A stretch of DNA of 40,956 nucleotides from Woeseiaceae bacterium. Lineage in GTDB: Bacteria; Pseudomonadota; Gammaproteobacteria; Steroidobacterales; Woeseiaceae. Under the pieces are notes generated by a model. The model did no database searches. It worked only from the letters and a program-made list of their open reading frames with translations, and was not told where the DNA came from. A program made the position numbers and the translations under genes. Position 1 is the stretch's first letter. Every line of letters starts with the position of its first letter. Shown here piece by piece: positions 8,105 through 16,248 of the stretch. Location of the stretch: positions 1 through 40,956 of the forward strand of contig JABDOQ010000029.1 of the NCBI GenBank assembly GCA_013043165.1. The letters run 5' to 3'.

Positions 8105-8182
8105 GGCGGGCCTCCTTCGAAGCAGTATGAGCCTTGGACAGCAATGTCAGCCGATTGTCTCATGAAACTTTGTTTCCGAGGT

Positions 8183-10609
8183 TCAGTCCGCATAGCGCGC
8201 GATACGAAATCCTAGGTCGGGCCGTGGTGTTGCGCTGTAGTCACGGTAGCTTAAGCGCAATTCGCTGATTCCGGAATGGCGCCAGCTGGAGCCGCGAACG
8301 ACGTGGCTGGTACCGCGATTGGGACCGACAGGATCGATCGCCGGCTCGGTAATACCCGGCGTGGGCACCGTGTACCAGTCATTAACCCACTCGGCCACGT
8401 TACCTGCCGTATCGTAAATACCGATGGCATTCGGCTTGAACTTGCCCACGGGTGCGGTTGACGCAAAACCGTCGTCATACGCCGGCAGAATCGACGGTAC
8501 CAGCTCTCTCGCCGAAATGTCCGCCAGGTTGCCGCTGTCCTCCGGCGGCGGCCATTTATCGCCCCATGGAAATTTCAGCGCCCGTTTGCCACCGGCATAA
8601 CGTATCGCCAGTACCCACTCGGCCTCCGTCGGCAGGCGATAGCCGTCCGGCGTCGGGTATATCGGCACCCACCGGTCGAATTCCTGCCGATACACGGGCG
8701 TGCGACCCTCCTGGGTGCTCAGCCAGTTGCAGTACTGCGCCGCATCATCCCAACTGACGTTCGCGACGGGGTTGTCGTCGGCCGCCAGAGACGCATGTAC
8801 ATCAGCTCCCGAGTCGTGATTCCTGCGAAATTCGGCAAATTGCTTGTTGGTCACCTCGTGAATACTGATCAGGTAGGGTCGCGTCAGCGTCACGGGCCGT
8901 ATGACCTCATTCGCCCGTCGGCCCGGCTCGGCCCGCGAGGCACCCATCGAAAACGTGCCGCCTTCGATCCGCCGCAGGGTCTGACCCGCCGCCGTGGTCA
9001 CGGTTTGCGCAACCGCATCGCGTGCTATCGCCTGCAGCGAGCGCAGTCGCGCCGTCAGGGTTTGTGGGTATCCGGGTCGCGGCGTCACCGTGCGCGACCA
9101 TGACTGGTAGCCTTGCCTGCGGACTTCTATGCGGTGTGGCGCCGAACTCAAACGCAAGCTTGTCTTGCCGCTGCCACGGGCGCGGCCGTCGACATATACC
9201 TTGGCATCGGCTGGCTGAACGCTGACGGTGATCGTGCCGAGCCGCGCCGATAGATCGACAGTGATCGAATCGCTGGCAGCAGACTCGAGTCTGATGCTGC
9301 GACTTGTCACGCCGTAGCCCGCTTTTGACATGCCGATTTCGTAATTGACATCCGGCGACAGCGACAGCGTGATAGGTGACTGGCCGCGGTAGCGACCGTT
9401 CACTGTCACATTCGCGCCGCGCGGAATCGTATTCACGAGCAGTTTCGCGTCGGCCGGCTGCAGCATGATCTTCGGCATCGACTGATCGACGTTTGGTTCG
9501 GCAACGACGCTGCCGTCCCAGGCCGCATAGCCGTCCTTCGCAACCGTGACCTCGTGCGTGCCTTCCAGCAATTCAATCACTGTGGGCGTCACACCTACCT
9601 GTTCGTCGCCCACAAGAACTTCGGCGCCCGGTGGCTCGGACTCCACGAAGACGTTCGCCCATTTTGGCACCAGCTGAACATGCAGGCTCTCAACGCGTTC
9701 AAGTCCGGCCATTTCGATGGTATCCGAGAACGGCAAGAAGCGCGTCGATTCGACGCGCACCGTGTGCGTCCCCGGCTGCAATTCCAGCGGCCCGAACGGC
9801 GCTTTTCCAACCTGCTCGTCGTCAACCGTAACAATCGCGTCGACCGGTGGTTCGGCGATCACCAGCAGCTTCCCTGGCTTCTTGCGCATGCGCAGCGAAA
9901 GCGTCATCGATTGATCGTCGCCGACGACGAAGCTCTGATCGACATCGTAGTAACCCTGCTTTTTGACATTGACGGTGTAAGTGCCTTTGCGCAACAACAT
10001 GCGGTCACCGATCGGAAGCCGAAACCAGCCGCCGTCGATGTTAAAACCGTCAGGACCCGGCGGATCGATTTCGAACTCCACCGATTTCGCACTGAACAAC
10101 AGGTAGGATGCAATCAGTAAAAAGGCCAGGCCGCCGCCAATGATGATCTTGAGCGGGCTTTTCCTCGCTGTATCGATTTGCGCCGTTATGTCTGCCGCGC
10201 GTCGGAATGCCGTCGGCGCGATCGCTTCGGCATCCGGGAGACCGTCCCGCTCAATATCGTCCGGTGGTTTCGTAACATAGGCGCTGTCCTCGAGTTTAAC
10301 GTCGAGCAGCACGCGATCACCGTCCACGCTGATGCGGATTCGGCTACCAAAAAACTGCAGTTCATCGCCATTTTCGAGCCGTCGGCTGGTCTCCAGTGGC
10401 GTTGCATTTATCTGCAGTGCGGTATCCCGGCCCACCGGTTGCACGAACGGAATGCCGTCGAGCAGGTCCAGTAAGGCCACGGGCGCGCCGCCCGGGCCAG
10501 GCAGTCTCAGCGTACAGTCGCTCCCGGTGCCGAGGCGCAGCGGCAGCTTGTCTGACGCAATGCGGCGCTCGCCGTCCACGTCCCTGATGAACAAGTGATC
10601 GAGACTCAA
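8183..10609 (-). CDS. FHA-like / TM / five PEGA repeats / FGE-sulfatase-like protein
   Basis: About 808 residues. The N-terminal cytoplasmic part (about 5-110) looks like a degenerate FHA domain (LRLGTGSDCTLRLPG, LENGDELQFFGSRIRI). A TM lies at about 153-173 (LKIIIGGGLAFLLIASYLLF). Roughly five PEGA repeats of about 65 residues span about 180-525 (PPGAEVLVGDEQVG, PRGANVTVNGRYRG, PADAKVYVDGRARG). A formylglycine-generating-enzyme-like domain closes the protein (GGTFSMGA, RLPTEAEW, GNVAEWVNDWY, VVRGSSW, LGFRIA). The FGE active-site cysteines near the C-terminus are absent, so it is probably a binding domain. The start is taken as the TTG at 10609, with GAGGA six bases upstream and a TTGA overlap with the kinase stop; a TTG at 10624 is also possible. 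Confidence 0.87.
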   Translation of the reverse strand: MSLDHLFIRDVDGERRIASDKLPLRLGTGSDCTLRLPGPGGAPVALLDLLDGIPFVQPVGRDTALQINATPLETSRRLENGDELQFFGSRIRISVDGDRVLLDVKLEDSAYVTKPPDDIERDGLPDAEAIAPTAFRRAADITAQIDTARKSPLKIIIGGGLAFLLIASYLLFSAKSVEFEIDPPGPDGFNIDGGWFRLPIGDRMLLRKGTYTVNVKKQGYYDVDQSFVVGDDQSMTLSLRMRKKPGKLLVIAEPPVDAIVTVDDEQVGKAPFGPLELQPGTHTVRVESTRFLPFSDTIEMAGLERVESLHVQLVPKWANVFVESEPPGAEVLVGDEQVGVTPTVIELLEGTHEVTVAKDGYAAWDGSVVAEPNVDQSMPKIMLQPADAKLLVNTIPRGANVTVNGRYRGQSPITLSLSPDVNYEIGMSKAGYGVTSRSIRLESAASDSITVDLSARLGTITVSVQPADAKVYVDGRARGSGKTSLRLSSAPHRIEVRRQGYQSWSRTVTPRPGYPQTLTARLRSLQAIARDAVAQTVTTAAGQTLRRIEGGTFSMGASRAEPGRRANEVIRPVTLTRPYLISIHEVTNKQFAEFRRNHDSGADVHASLAADDNPVANVSWDDAAQYCNWLSTQEGRTPVYRQEFDRWVPIYPTPDGYRLPTEAEWVLAIRYAGGKRALKFPWGDKWPPPEDSGNLADISARELVPSILPAYDDGFASTAPVGKFKPNAIGIYDTAGNVAEWVNDWYTVPTPGITEPAIDPVGPNRGTSHVVRGSSWRHSGISELRLSYRDYSATPRPDLGFRIARYAD

Positions 10610-13029
10610 ATCTGTTCCTCGCAACGGACGATGACCGGCTGCATTTCTATTTCCGGTGCGACCCGAAACTCAAGTCGCACATCGCGAAAGCCTGGGCGAA
10701 TACCGACAGCCACGTACGTTCCGGGCCTCAACGTCAGTTCCCGGCTCTTGAAGTTGCCGAGGTTACCGACTTTGTACACGGATACATTGGTCAGGTTGTC
10801 AGAAATCAGCGCAACCGGAACCGGCGTCACCGCACGCTTGAGCAGGCGCGAGAGTTCGTCGCGCTGCGCTGCCAGCCGCGCGCCAATTTCCGGCATTCGC
10901 GTGATGTCGACGACCAACAGCGTGGCCTTCTGCATTACGGACGGCACACTGAGCTTGTCAGGATCACTTAGATACTCATCCAGCTTCTTGTGCAGGGCAC
11001 TCATCTCACGGGCATGAGCGAGTCCGTCAATTGCGAAGGACAGGTTGCCGTCAATCTTGAGGATCTCCTCATAGGTCGTCGCAACGGCCTCCCAGTGCTC
11101 ATCCTGCTCGAGCGAATGCGCCTCTTGTTCAAGCACGCTGATGTTGTCGAGCCGCAATCCCTGATCAACCTGCAGCAGCCCGTCAGCCGGCTCCGGCGAT
11201 TCGGGGATGAGTCGCTCTGCCATGCGAAAAGCCGCGCGCGCTGCGAGGTAGTCGCCGGTGGCCAGCGCGCCGAGCCCCTCACTCATGCGCTGGTCGAACT
11301 CCATCTCAATGCGCGTTCGCTGCACGCGCGCCAGGCCGTCCACGGCAGGCTCCCAAAGAGGATCAATCTCGACCGCCTGCCTGAAACTGGTCTCCGCCGC
11401 TTCAAGCTCCAGTTCCTGTTCATAACTCAGACCCTGATCGACCAGACTCAATACACTTTGCAGATTCCTGGTTCGCTCGTATCCGGCGAGCGCAACTGGG
11501 CTGTTCGGTGTGATCGCCACGGCCAGCTCATAAAGGCGCAGCGCCTCGGTCCTGTCGCCGGCGGCAAACGCGTTCTGGGCACCCGTGAGCGCCTTTTGAA
11601 ACTCCGGCTCGATCTGCTCGAACAGCGGCTCCACGACGGAAATCGCATCGAGGTAGCTGGTTTCAGCAGCACGGTAGTCGCGCTCGAGATAGGCCTTGTC
11701 GCCGGCCGCATAAAGCTCCTGTGCCCGCTTGAACTGCGCGCCGGCCCAACGCTGCACGCTGCGCCGCTCCAGCGTTTCAAAGTTCGACAACAACTCGCCC
11801 AGGATCATCTCGGCATTGAATCGAGCCCTGCCGGACTCGTCGAGCCCGCTGTAATCGGCCTCATTTTCGTTAAACAGGATCTCTTCTCCACCGATGCCGC
11901 GGGACTCGGGAACGTAATCGCGGCTGGCTCGGCCCTGGCCCGGTACGCCCTCCTCGTCGCCGCCGCCAGCCGGTTCCGCCGTCGCCGCTTGCCCGGCCTG
12001 TCGTGCCGCCGCCTTGAGTGGATCTGTGGAAACGGTTTTCGGCAGCAGAAAGACGACACCCAGCAGCAGCAGCAACAATGCGCCGAGAGCGATACCCAGC
12101 GTCTTTATGCTGATGCCGGACTTCGGTACGTTTGCCACCTCGGGTTTTGCCGTCGTTCGTGCCAGGCTCGCCGGATGCACCGACTCGACCGTCTCGACGC
12201 GCTCATCCGCCACGGTTGGTCGCGCCGCGATCTTGATCCTGGCGGGACCGGGCACGAAACCGGCAGCGCGTAATTGCGCCACAACATGCTCGGCATCCGG
12301 TCGTTTGTCTGCGTCCTTGTCCAACATGGCAGCGACCAGCTGCTGCAGTTCCGGCGGAATATCCACGCCATCGGCGGAGCGCAGCGGCTCCGGCGTATGG
12401 CTTTGAATATCACTGGCTGTCTGCGACGAGGAATACGGCGAACGACCGCTGACCAGCTCGTAAATCAAGCCACCCAACGCGAAAATATCATCGGCCGGCT
12501 GCACGGCTTCGCCGGCCAGCGACTGTGGACTCCGCGCAATTAGTGAGCCGCCGCCTTTTCTCGAACCAACTGTCGAAGACACGCCGAAGTCGCTGAGATA
12601 AGGCGCACCGTTCCGGTCCAGCAAAATATTGGATGCCTTGATGTCCCTGTGGACAACGCCTTTGCCGTGCGCATAGCGCAACGCCTCGGCGATCAATCCG
12701 ACGGGGGCCAGTACCTGCTGCAACGGTTTGCCGGCGAGCGCACCCAGGTCGGGACCATCGATGTATTGCTGGCTGTAAAAAGCGTGATCCGCATCGCCGT
12801 GAAATTCGAACACGCGCGCGATATGCGCATGCATCAGACGAATATTGGTTTGCCACTCTTCACGCAGTCGTTCTGTGGCTCCGGGGTCGTTGCGGACTAT
12901 CTTGAGCGCAACTGCCGCGCCGGTCAGGCGGTCCTTTGCGAGCCAGGTCTCGGCCTCACCTCCACCGCCCAGGTGGCGGTCCAGCGTGTATCTGTCGGCT
13001 AGCTGGGTTCCTTTGCTGAGTTGAGGCAT
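10606..13029 (-). CDS. Membrane Ser/Thr protein kinase with TPR-like extracytoplasmic region
   Basis: 807 residues. The Hanks-type kinase domain spans about 14-260: glycine loop LGGGGEAETW, Lys43 in AVALKIV, HRDIKASN with Asp129, and DFG at 147-149. The APE position reads SPQSLAGE, an atypical activation-segment end. A juxtamembrane linker follows, with one TM at about 307-330. Beyond it, helical TPR-like repeats run from about 400 to 680 (ALRLYELAVAITPNSPVAL, ETSFRQAVEIDPLWEPAVDG), and a final beta-rich segment of about 100 residues has PEGA-like wording (LRPGTYVAVGIRPGFRDVRLEF). The kinase is cytoplasmic and the TPR region periplasmic, so this is the likely envelope sensor. It lies 25 bases after the lipoprotein gene and overlaps the FHA-PEGA gene, a natural substrate. 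Confidence 0.92.
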   Translation of the reverse strand: MPQLSKGTQLADRYTLDRHLGGGGEAETWLAKDRLTGAAVALKIVRNDPGATERLREEWQTNIRLMHAHIARVFEFHGDADHAFYSQQYIDGPDLGALAGKPLQQVLAPVGLIAEALRYAHGKGVVHRDIKASNILLDRNGAPYLSDFGVSSTVGSRKGGGSLIARSPQSLAGEAVQPADDIFALGGLIYELVSGRSPYSSSQTASDIQSHTPEPLRSADGVDIPPELQQLVAAMLDKDADKRPDAEHVVAQLRAAGFVPGPARIKIAARPTVADERVETVESVHPASLARTTAKPEVANVPKSGISIKTLGIALGALLLLLLGVVFLLPKTVSTDPLKAAARQAGQAATAEPAGGGDEEGVPGQGRASRDYVPESRGIGGEEILFNENEADYSGLDESGRARFNAEMILGELLSNFETLERRSVQRWAGAQFKRAQELYAAGDKAYLERDYRAAETSYLDAISVVEPLFEQIEPEFQKALTGAQNAFAAGDRTEALRLYELAVAITPNSPVALAGYERTRNLQSVLSLVDQGLSYEQELELEAAETSFRQAVEIDPLWEPAVDGLARVQRTRIEMEFDQRMSEGLGALATGDYLAARAAFRMAERLIPESPEPADGLLQVDQGLRLDNISVLEQEAHSLEQDEHWEAVATTYEEILKIDGNLSFAIDGLAHAREMSALHKKLDEYLSDPDKLSVPSVMQKATLLVVDITRMPEIGARLAAQRDELSRLLKRAVTPVPVALISDNLTNVSVYKVGNLGNFKSRELTLRPGTYVAVGIRPGFRDVRLEFRVAPEIEMQPVIVRCEEQI

Positions 13030-13054
13030 CGCGTGCGATCAATCACTGCCCGTT

Positions 13055-14296
13055 TTAAAGCGTACTTTCAGCGGCACGTACCGGAGCAATCACGTCAGCG
13101 GTCTGGCTGAAACCTGTCTCCGCCTCGTATATTTCCTTCAGCAATTTGCGCCAGCTTTCGTATTGCGCTGCTGCCGTCCCTGACAGGCGACGCTCCTGCC
13201 CTTCGACGTTGACAACCATGGGGGCCGCCTCAGCACCAAACGACTCGGACAACTCGGCGATCGTATCAAGATGCAGGCTCGCCTCGCTATTGCGCTGAAA
13301 ACCCCCGATCACGCGGTTCAGGCCCTCGTAGATACCCATATTTTGCAGGCCGCGATTCACGTTCCTGGTCCTGCTGTTCGAGCTGTTCGTATCAATTGCG
13401 AGCGAACCGGCCAGGACCACCACGCCAACCAACGCCTGCATACGTGCCGAGCGCTTCACTTCGCGGAAATTTACCGACTCCTGCCGGGCGTTCTTGCGCC
13501 AGCTACGGTAAGGAATCGCGATGCCGTAGTAGAAATTCGCGTAGTGCTCGTTGAGCGTGTCCACAACCAGCCGATCCCGCTCACGGATCTGGCGCAGGCG
13601 CATGACAGCCGGGTCATTTTCGGCTGGCAGACGATTGATGCTGACTACTCCCTCTTCGCCCATCTGCAGATGCTCACCGTACGCCAATGGCGACATGTCC
13701 GCGAAAAACTGCAGTTCCGATACCTGGCGCGTCTGTTGTAGCTGCTTGGCGGGTAGTTGCGCCACGAACGCCTGCAGATCATTCGCTACATCATTGAATA
13801 CTTTCTGGTACGGGTCGCGTCGGCGATCGCGGCGCTCCGAGTAGGAGGTTTTGCCGGTCTGCGTTTCGTAGGATTTGTTGTACCAGTGTCGACCCGTCGC
13901 GTCGTCGACCGAAATGTTCAATACAACGAACTCGCCGTCGGACTTTTCGATTGCGCCACTGATGACGACGTCGGTGAACGCGCTCCGCGATGGGATGACA
14001 CGGACGGCACCCCAGTGCCCGGTGCCCTGCAAGGTTGTTTTCAGATGATACGCAAGGAATTTTGTTTCGGCATTGCGTATCTCTTCAAAAACGCGGGTCT
14101 TCTGCGGATCATTGTCTTCGGGGATTCCAGCGTCAAATTCGACAATACCGATATCGAGCAGCATCGCCTCGTCAACGGGTGACTCGGCCATAATGAGCTT
14201 GGTCTCCTCGGCAACCACAACTTCGTTAACCGAACAGCCCGTCGCTGCCAGACACAAGAAAGCAATCAGTAACGTAATCCTGCCCATAGTGCGCAA
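13055..14296 (-). CDS. Lipoprotein of unknown family in the signalling cluster
   Basis: 413 residues beginning with a signal peptide and lipobox (LLIAFLCLAATGC, Cys21). The mature part has a first domain of mixed strands (LLDIGIVEFDAGIPED, HWGAVRVIPS, VVISGAIEKSDG), an arginine-rich stretch SERRDRRRDPYQKVFNDVANDL, a central helical part (VMRLRQIRERDRLVVDTLNEHYANFYYGIA), and a hydrophobic segment MQALVGVVVLAGSLAID. I do not recognise the family. The start is a TTG at 14296 with AGAGGT five bases upstream; an ATG nine bases further in is the alternative and keeps the same signal peptide. It follows the Gly/Ser lipoprotein by nine bases, so the pair are probably made together and act at the outer or inner membrane surface. 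Confidence 0.75.
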   Translation of the reverse strand: MRTMGRITLLIAFLCLAATGCSVNEVVVAEETKLIMAESPVDEAMLLDIGIVEFDAGIPEDNDPQKTRVFEEIRNAETKFLAYHLKTTLQGTGHWGAVRVIPSRSAFTDVVISGAIEKSDGEFVVLNISVDDATGRHWYNKSYETQTGKTSYSERRDRRRDPYQKVFNDVANDLQAFVAQLPAKQLQQTRQVSELQFFADMSPLAYGEHLQMGEEGVVSINRLPAENDPAVMRLRQIRERDRLVVDTLNEHYANFYYGIAIPYRSWRKNARQESVNFREVKRSARMQALVGVVVLAGSLAIDTNSSNSRTRNVNRGLQNMGIYEGLNRVIGGFQRNSEASLHLDTIAELSESFGAEAAPMVVNVEGQERRLSGTAAAQYESWRKLLKEIYEAETGFSQTADVIAPVRAAESTL

Positions 14297-14305
14297 TTCG
14301 ACCTC

Positions 14306-15250
14306 TTACATTCCCTTGTACTTGCGGTATTCCTCCCAGAGGCGTTCGCGCAATTCAGGATCATCTTCTGCCAGCGCTGCCTCTCGCAGCTGCTTGGCCA
14401 CAATATCGTCGTCCATCATGACGGAAATGTCGTCGGGCGTACGTTTTTCGATCTCACCCTCACTCATGCCCTCAAGCGGATCGCTTTGTCCCGCGGCGCC
14501 AGCGCCGCCTCCACCACCTGCGCTGCCGCCAGCAGCGCCCTGGGCACCGGCTGACTGCTCACCCAGGCTGATAGTGCCACCGGACCCGCTTCCGGATCCG
14601 GTTCCATAGCCTTCGGTGTTTCGGCCGACAGTTTCAATGTCGCGTTGCTCCTCCATCAGCACTTCATCGAAGTCGCCGACGGACTCGTCGAGTTCCTTGC
14701 CGAGCTGTTCGGCCCGCTCGGCATCACCGCCCGGGAATTGGCCGACGCTGCCGGACTGGGCATCCTCACAACCCATGCCACCCCCGATGCCGCCACCCAC
14801 TACGCCGGCATCGCCACAATCACTGCCGCCGCCGCCGTCGCCGTCGCCGTCTGCGGGAATTTCGACGCTTTCCATCGGACCGGAACCGCCGGAGCCGCCC
14901 GCGGAACCTCCCGACATACCGTCGCCCGATGAGCCGCCGCCCGACGAGCCTCCCGGCATTCCGCCTCCCGGCATACCGCCGCCTGACGAACCGCCGCCCG
15001 ATGAACCACCCGGCATGCCACCACCCGATGAACCACCGGATGAACCACCGGATGAACCGCCCGACGAGCCCCCGGGCATGCCGCCGCCTGACGAACCACC
15101 GCCGGGCAGCTCTATGCCGCCGCTCGAGCCGCCGCTGCCGCCGCTCATGCTGACCGACGCGCATCCGGTGACGAATACGGCGGAAGCCACAACGGCGATG
15201 CAGGCCCTTGGGAACGATGTCCGGATCCGGTTCAGGTGAGCTTGGTGCAT
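14306..15250 (-). CDS. Gly/Ser/Met-Pro repeat lipoprotein
   Basis: 314 residues from the ATG at 15250, which has GAGAGG nine bases upstream. The frame is open further upstream, but that would bury the signal peptide. The signal sequence ends in a lipobox (VASAVFVTGC, Cys30). The next 130 or so residues are a low-complexity tract built from GGSSGG and GGGMPGG units. A second glycine-rich part with a few cysteines (GGSDCGDAG, GGMGCEDAQ) follows. The C-terminal third is charged and helical (DAERAEQLGKELDESVGDFDEVL, DPELRERLWEEYRKYKGM). Only that tail looks foldable, so the repeat is probably a flexible tether between membrane and tail. No enzyme motif is seen. It starts 149 bases after the PP2C stop. 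Confidence 0.75.
   Translation of the reverse strand: MHQAHLNRIRTSFPRACIAVVASAVFVTGCASVSMSGGSGGSSGGIELPGGGSSGGGMPGGSSGGSSGGSSGGSSGGGMPGGSSGGGSSGGGMPGGGMPGGSSGGGSSGDGMSGGSAGGSGGSGPMESVEIPADGDGDGGGGSDCGDAGVVGGGIGGGMGCEDAQSGSVGQFPGGDAERAEQLGKELDESVGDFDEVLMEEQRDIETVGRNTEGYGTGSGSGSGGTISLGEQSAGAQGAAGGSAGGGGGAGAAGQSDPLEGMSEGEIEKRTPDDISVMMDDDIVAKQLREAALAEDDPELRERLWEEYRKYKGM
14890..15125 (-). repeat. Low-complexity 12-base-type repeat tract inside the lipoprotein gene
   Basis: Imperfect tandem units based on GATGAACCACCG (plus-strand reading) encode the GGSSGG/GGGMPGG tract. Adjacent units differ at third positions, and three nearly identical units sit at about 15020-15055, so unit number could vary by slippage. 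Confidence 0.7.
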
Positions 15251-15399
15251 GATCTTCGGCCTCTCGTATACGGTGGACAGCGAAAACACCGACTTTCGCC
15301 ACCTATTCATAGCTTTGAGCGCTACCGGGACGTTATGTTCCGCAGACTTCACGATAATACGCGGCATGCGCTCGATCAACACCTAAGCCGTTGATACTG

Positions 15400-16230
15400 T
15401 TAAGTAGCGCTGCTATTGAGCTTTCTGAACACGATCAATGAGAGGTCGTCGGGTTTGCTCGGCTGGCCGTCACCAACCACATGCATGCGCTGCCCGGCGA
15501 GATCGACGGCACGAGCAACCGCATCGGTCAGTGGTCCCTTGCGAACGCACTCCACGATTTCTTCAACGTGCACATTGTCCATCAGTCCGTCGCTGGCCAC
15601 GATGACCGTGTCGCGAGGATTGAGCTTTACCGTTGCACCAACGTCGATACGCATGTCTATCGTGCCGAGGAAATTCGACACGAGGTGCCGCGTCTCGTGG
15701 TGCAGCGCATCTCGCTCGTCGAGAAAGCCCGCTTCGACAGCGAATCCGGTCGGCGAATGCGCGGTCGTCTGGAGCCTGATGCGGCCGCGCTGTCCGACAA
15801 CGATCGCCTCGGAATCACCGATCTGGTAGGAGCGCGCAACGGGCCCCTCGATTGTGATTACCGTCATCGTCGTAGCCGAGCCGTTGGCCAGTCCCAACAC
15901 CGCTTCGTTGGCGGCCTCGATACCGTTCAAAATAGCCGTTCGCAGCAACGTGGTCTTGTCCATCGCGGACTTCAAGGACTCCGCCAGCGTCGTGACCGCC
16001 GTCAGCGACGCGCGCTTCCCTGCCGGCAATCCCCCGGCCCCATCGGCAACTACGAGAACGGCAGCGCCAGGACCATAGGGAATGATCGCCACTGAATCTT
16101 CATTCTCGGTTTCCTTGCCCGGGTCCCGGCAGGAATAGGCAATTGCAGTGCCGCCGGCGACATCAGCCTGCAGCTGTTGCGGCTCGTGAGCCGCATCCAG
16201 CAACAGGATATCTTCGACCAAATTCATCAT
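15400..16230 (-). CDS. PP2C-family protein phosphatase
   Basis: 276 residues with the full metal-dependent phosphatase motif set: ENEDS with Asp45, VADGAGG with Asp63, GSATTMTV, YQIGDSEAIVV, TVIVASDGLMDNV with Asp214, and PDDLSLIVF at 260-268. It removes phosphate from Ser/Thr and uses Mn2+ or Mg2+. There is no TM or signal peptide, so it is cytoplasmic and probably opposes the two kinases of the cluster. AAGGA lies six bases before the ATG pair at 16230. It starts 18 bases after the kinase stop. Kinase-phosphatase pairs beside VWA genes are also known in TerY-P type modules, but the VWA proteins here are different. Confidence 0.93.
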   Translation of the reverse strand: MMNLVEDILLLDAAHEPQQLQADVAGGTAIAYSCRDPGKETENEDSVAIIPYGPGAAVLVVADGAGGLPAGKRASLTAVTTLAESLKSAMDKTTLLRTAILNGIEAANEAVLGLANGSATTMTVITIEGPVARSYQIGDSEAIVVGQRGRIRLQTTAHSPTGFAVEAGFLDERDALHHETRHLVSNFLGTIDMRIDVGATVKLNPRDTVIVASDGLMDNVHVEEIVECVRKGPLTDAVARAVDLAGQRMHVVGDGQPSKPDDLSLIVFRKLNSSAT

Positions 16231-16248
16231 CGGCGGTCCTTGTCAAGC

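Noticed and set aside
8183..10609. FGE-like domain as an active formylglycine-generating enzyme
   Set aside because: The C-terminal catalytic cysteines are absent and no sulfatase gene is in the window.
10990..12273. 427-residue plus-strand frame
   Set aside because: It lies wholly antisense to the TPR kinase, whose protein has clear domains; the long frame is a product of GC-rich codon use.
14890..15125. Repeat tract considered as a CRISPR-like array
   Set aside because: Units are 12-base in-frame codon repeats with no spacers, inside a lipoprotein gene.
14616..15239. 207-residue proline-rich plus-strand frame
   Set aside because: It is the antisense shadow of the Gly/Ser repeat lipoprotein; it has no signal peptide, domain or ribosome site.
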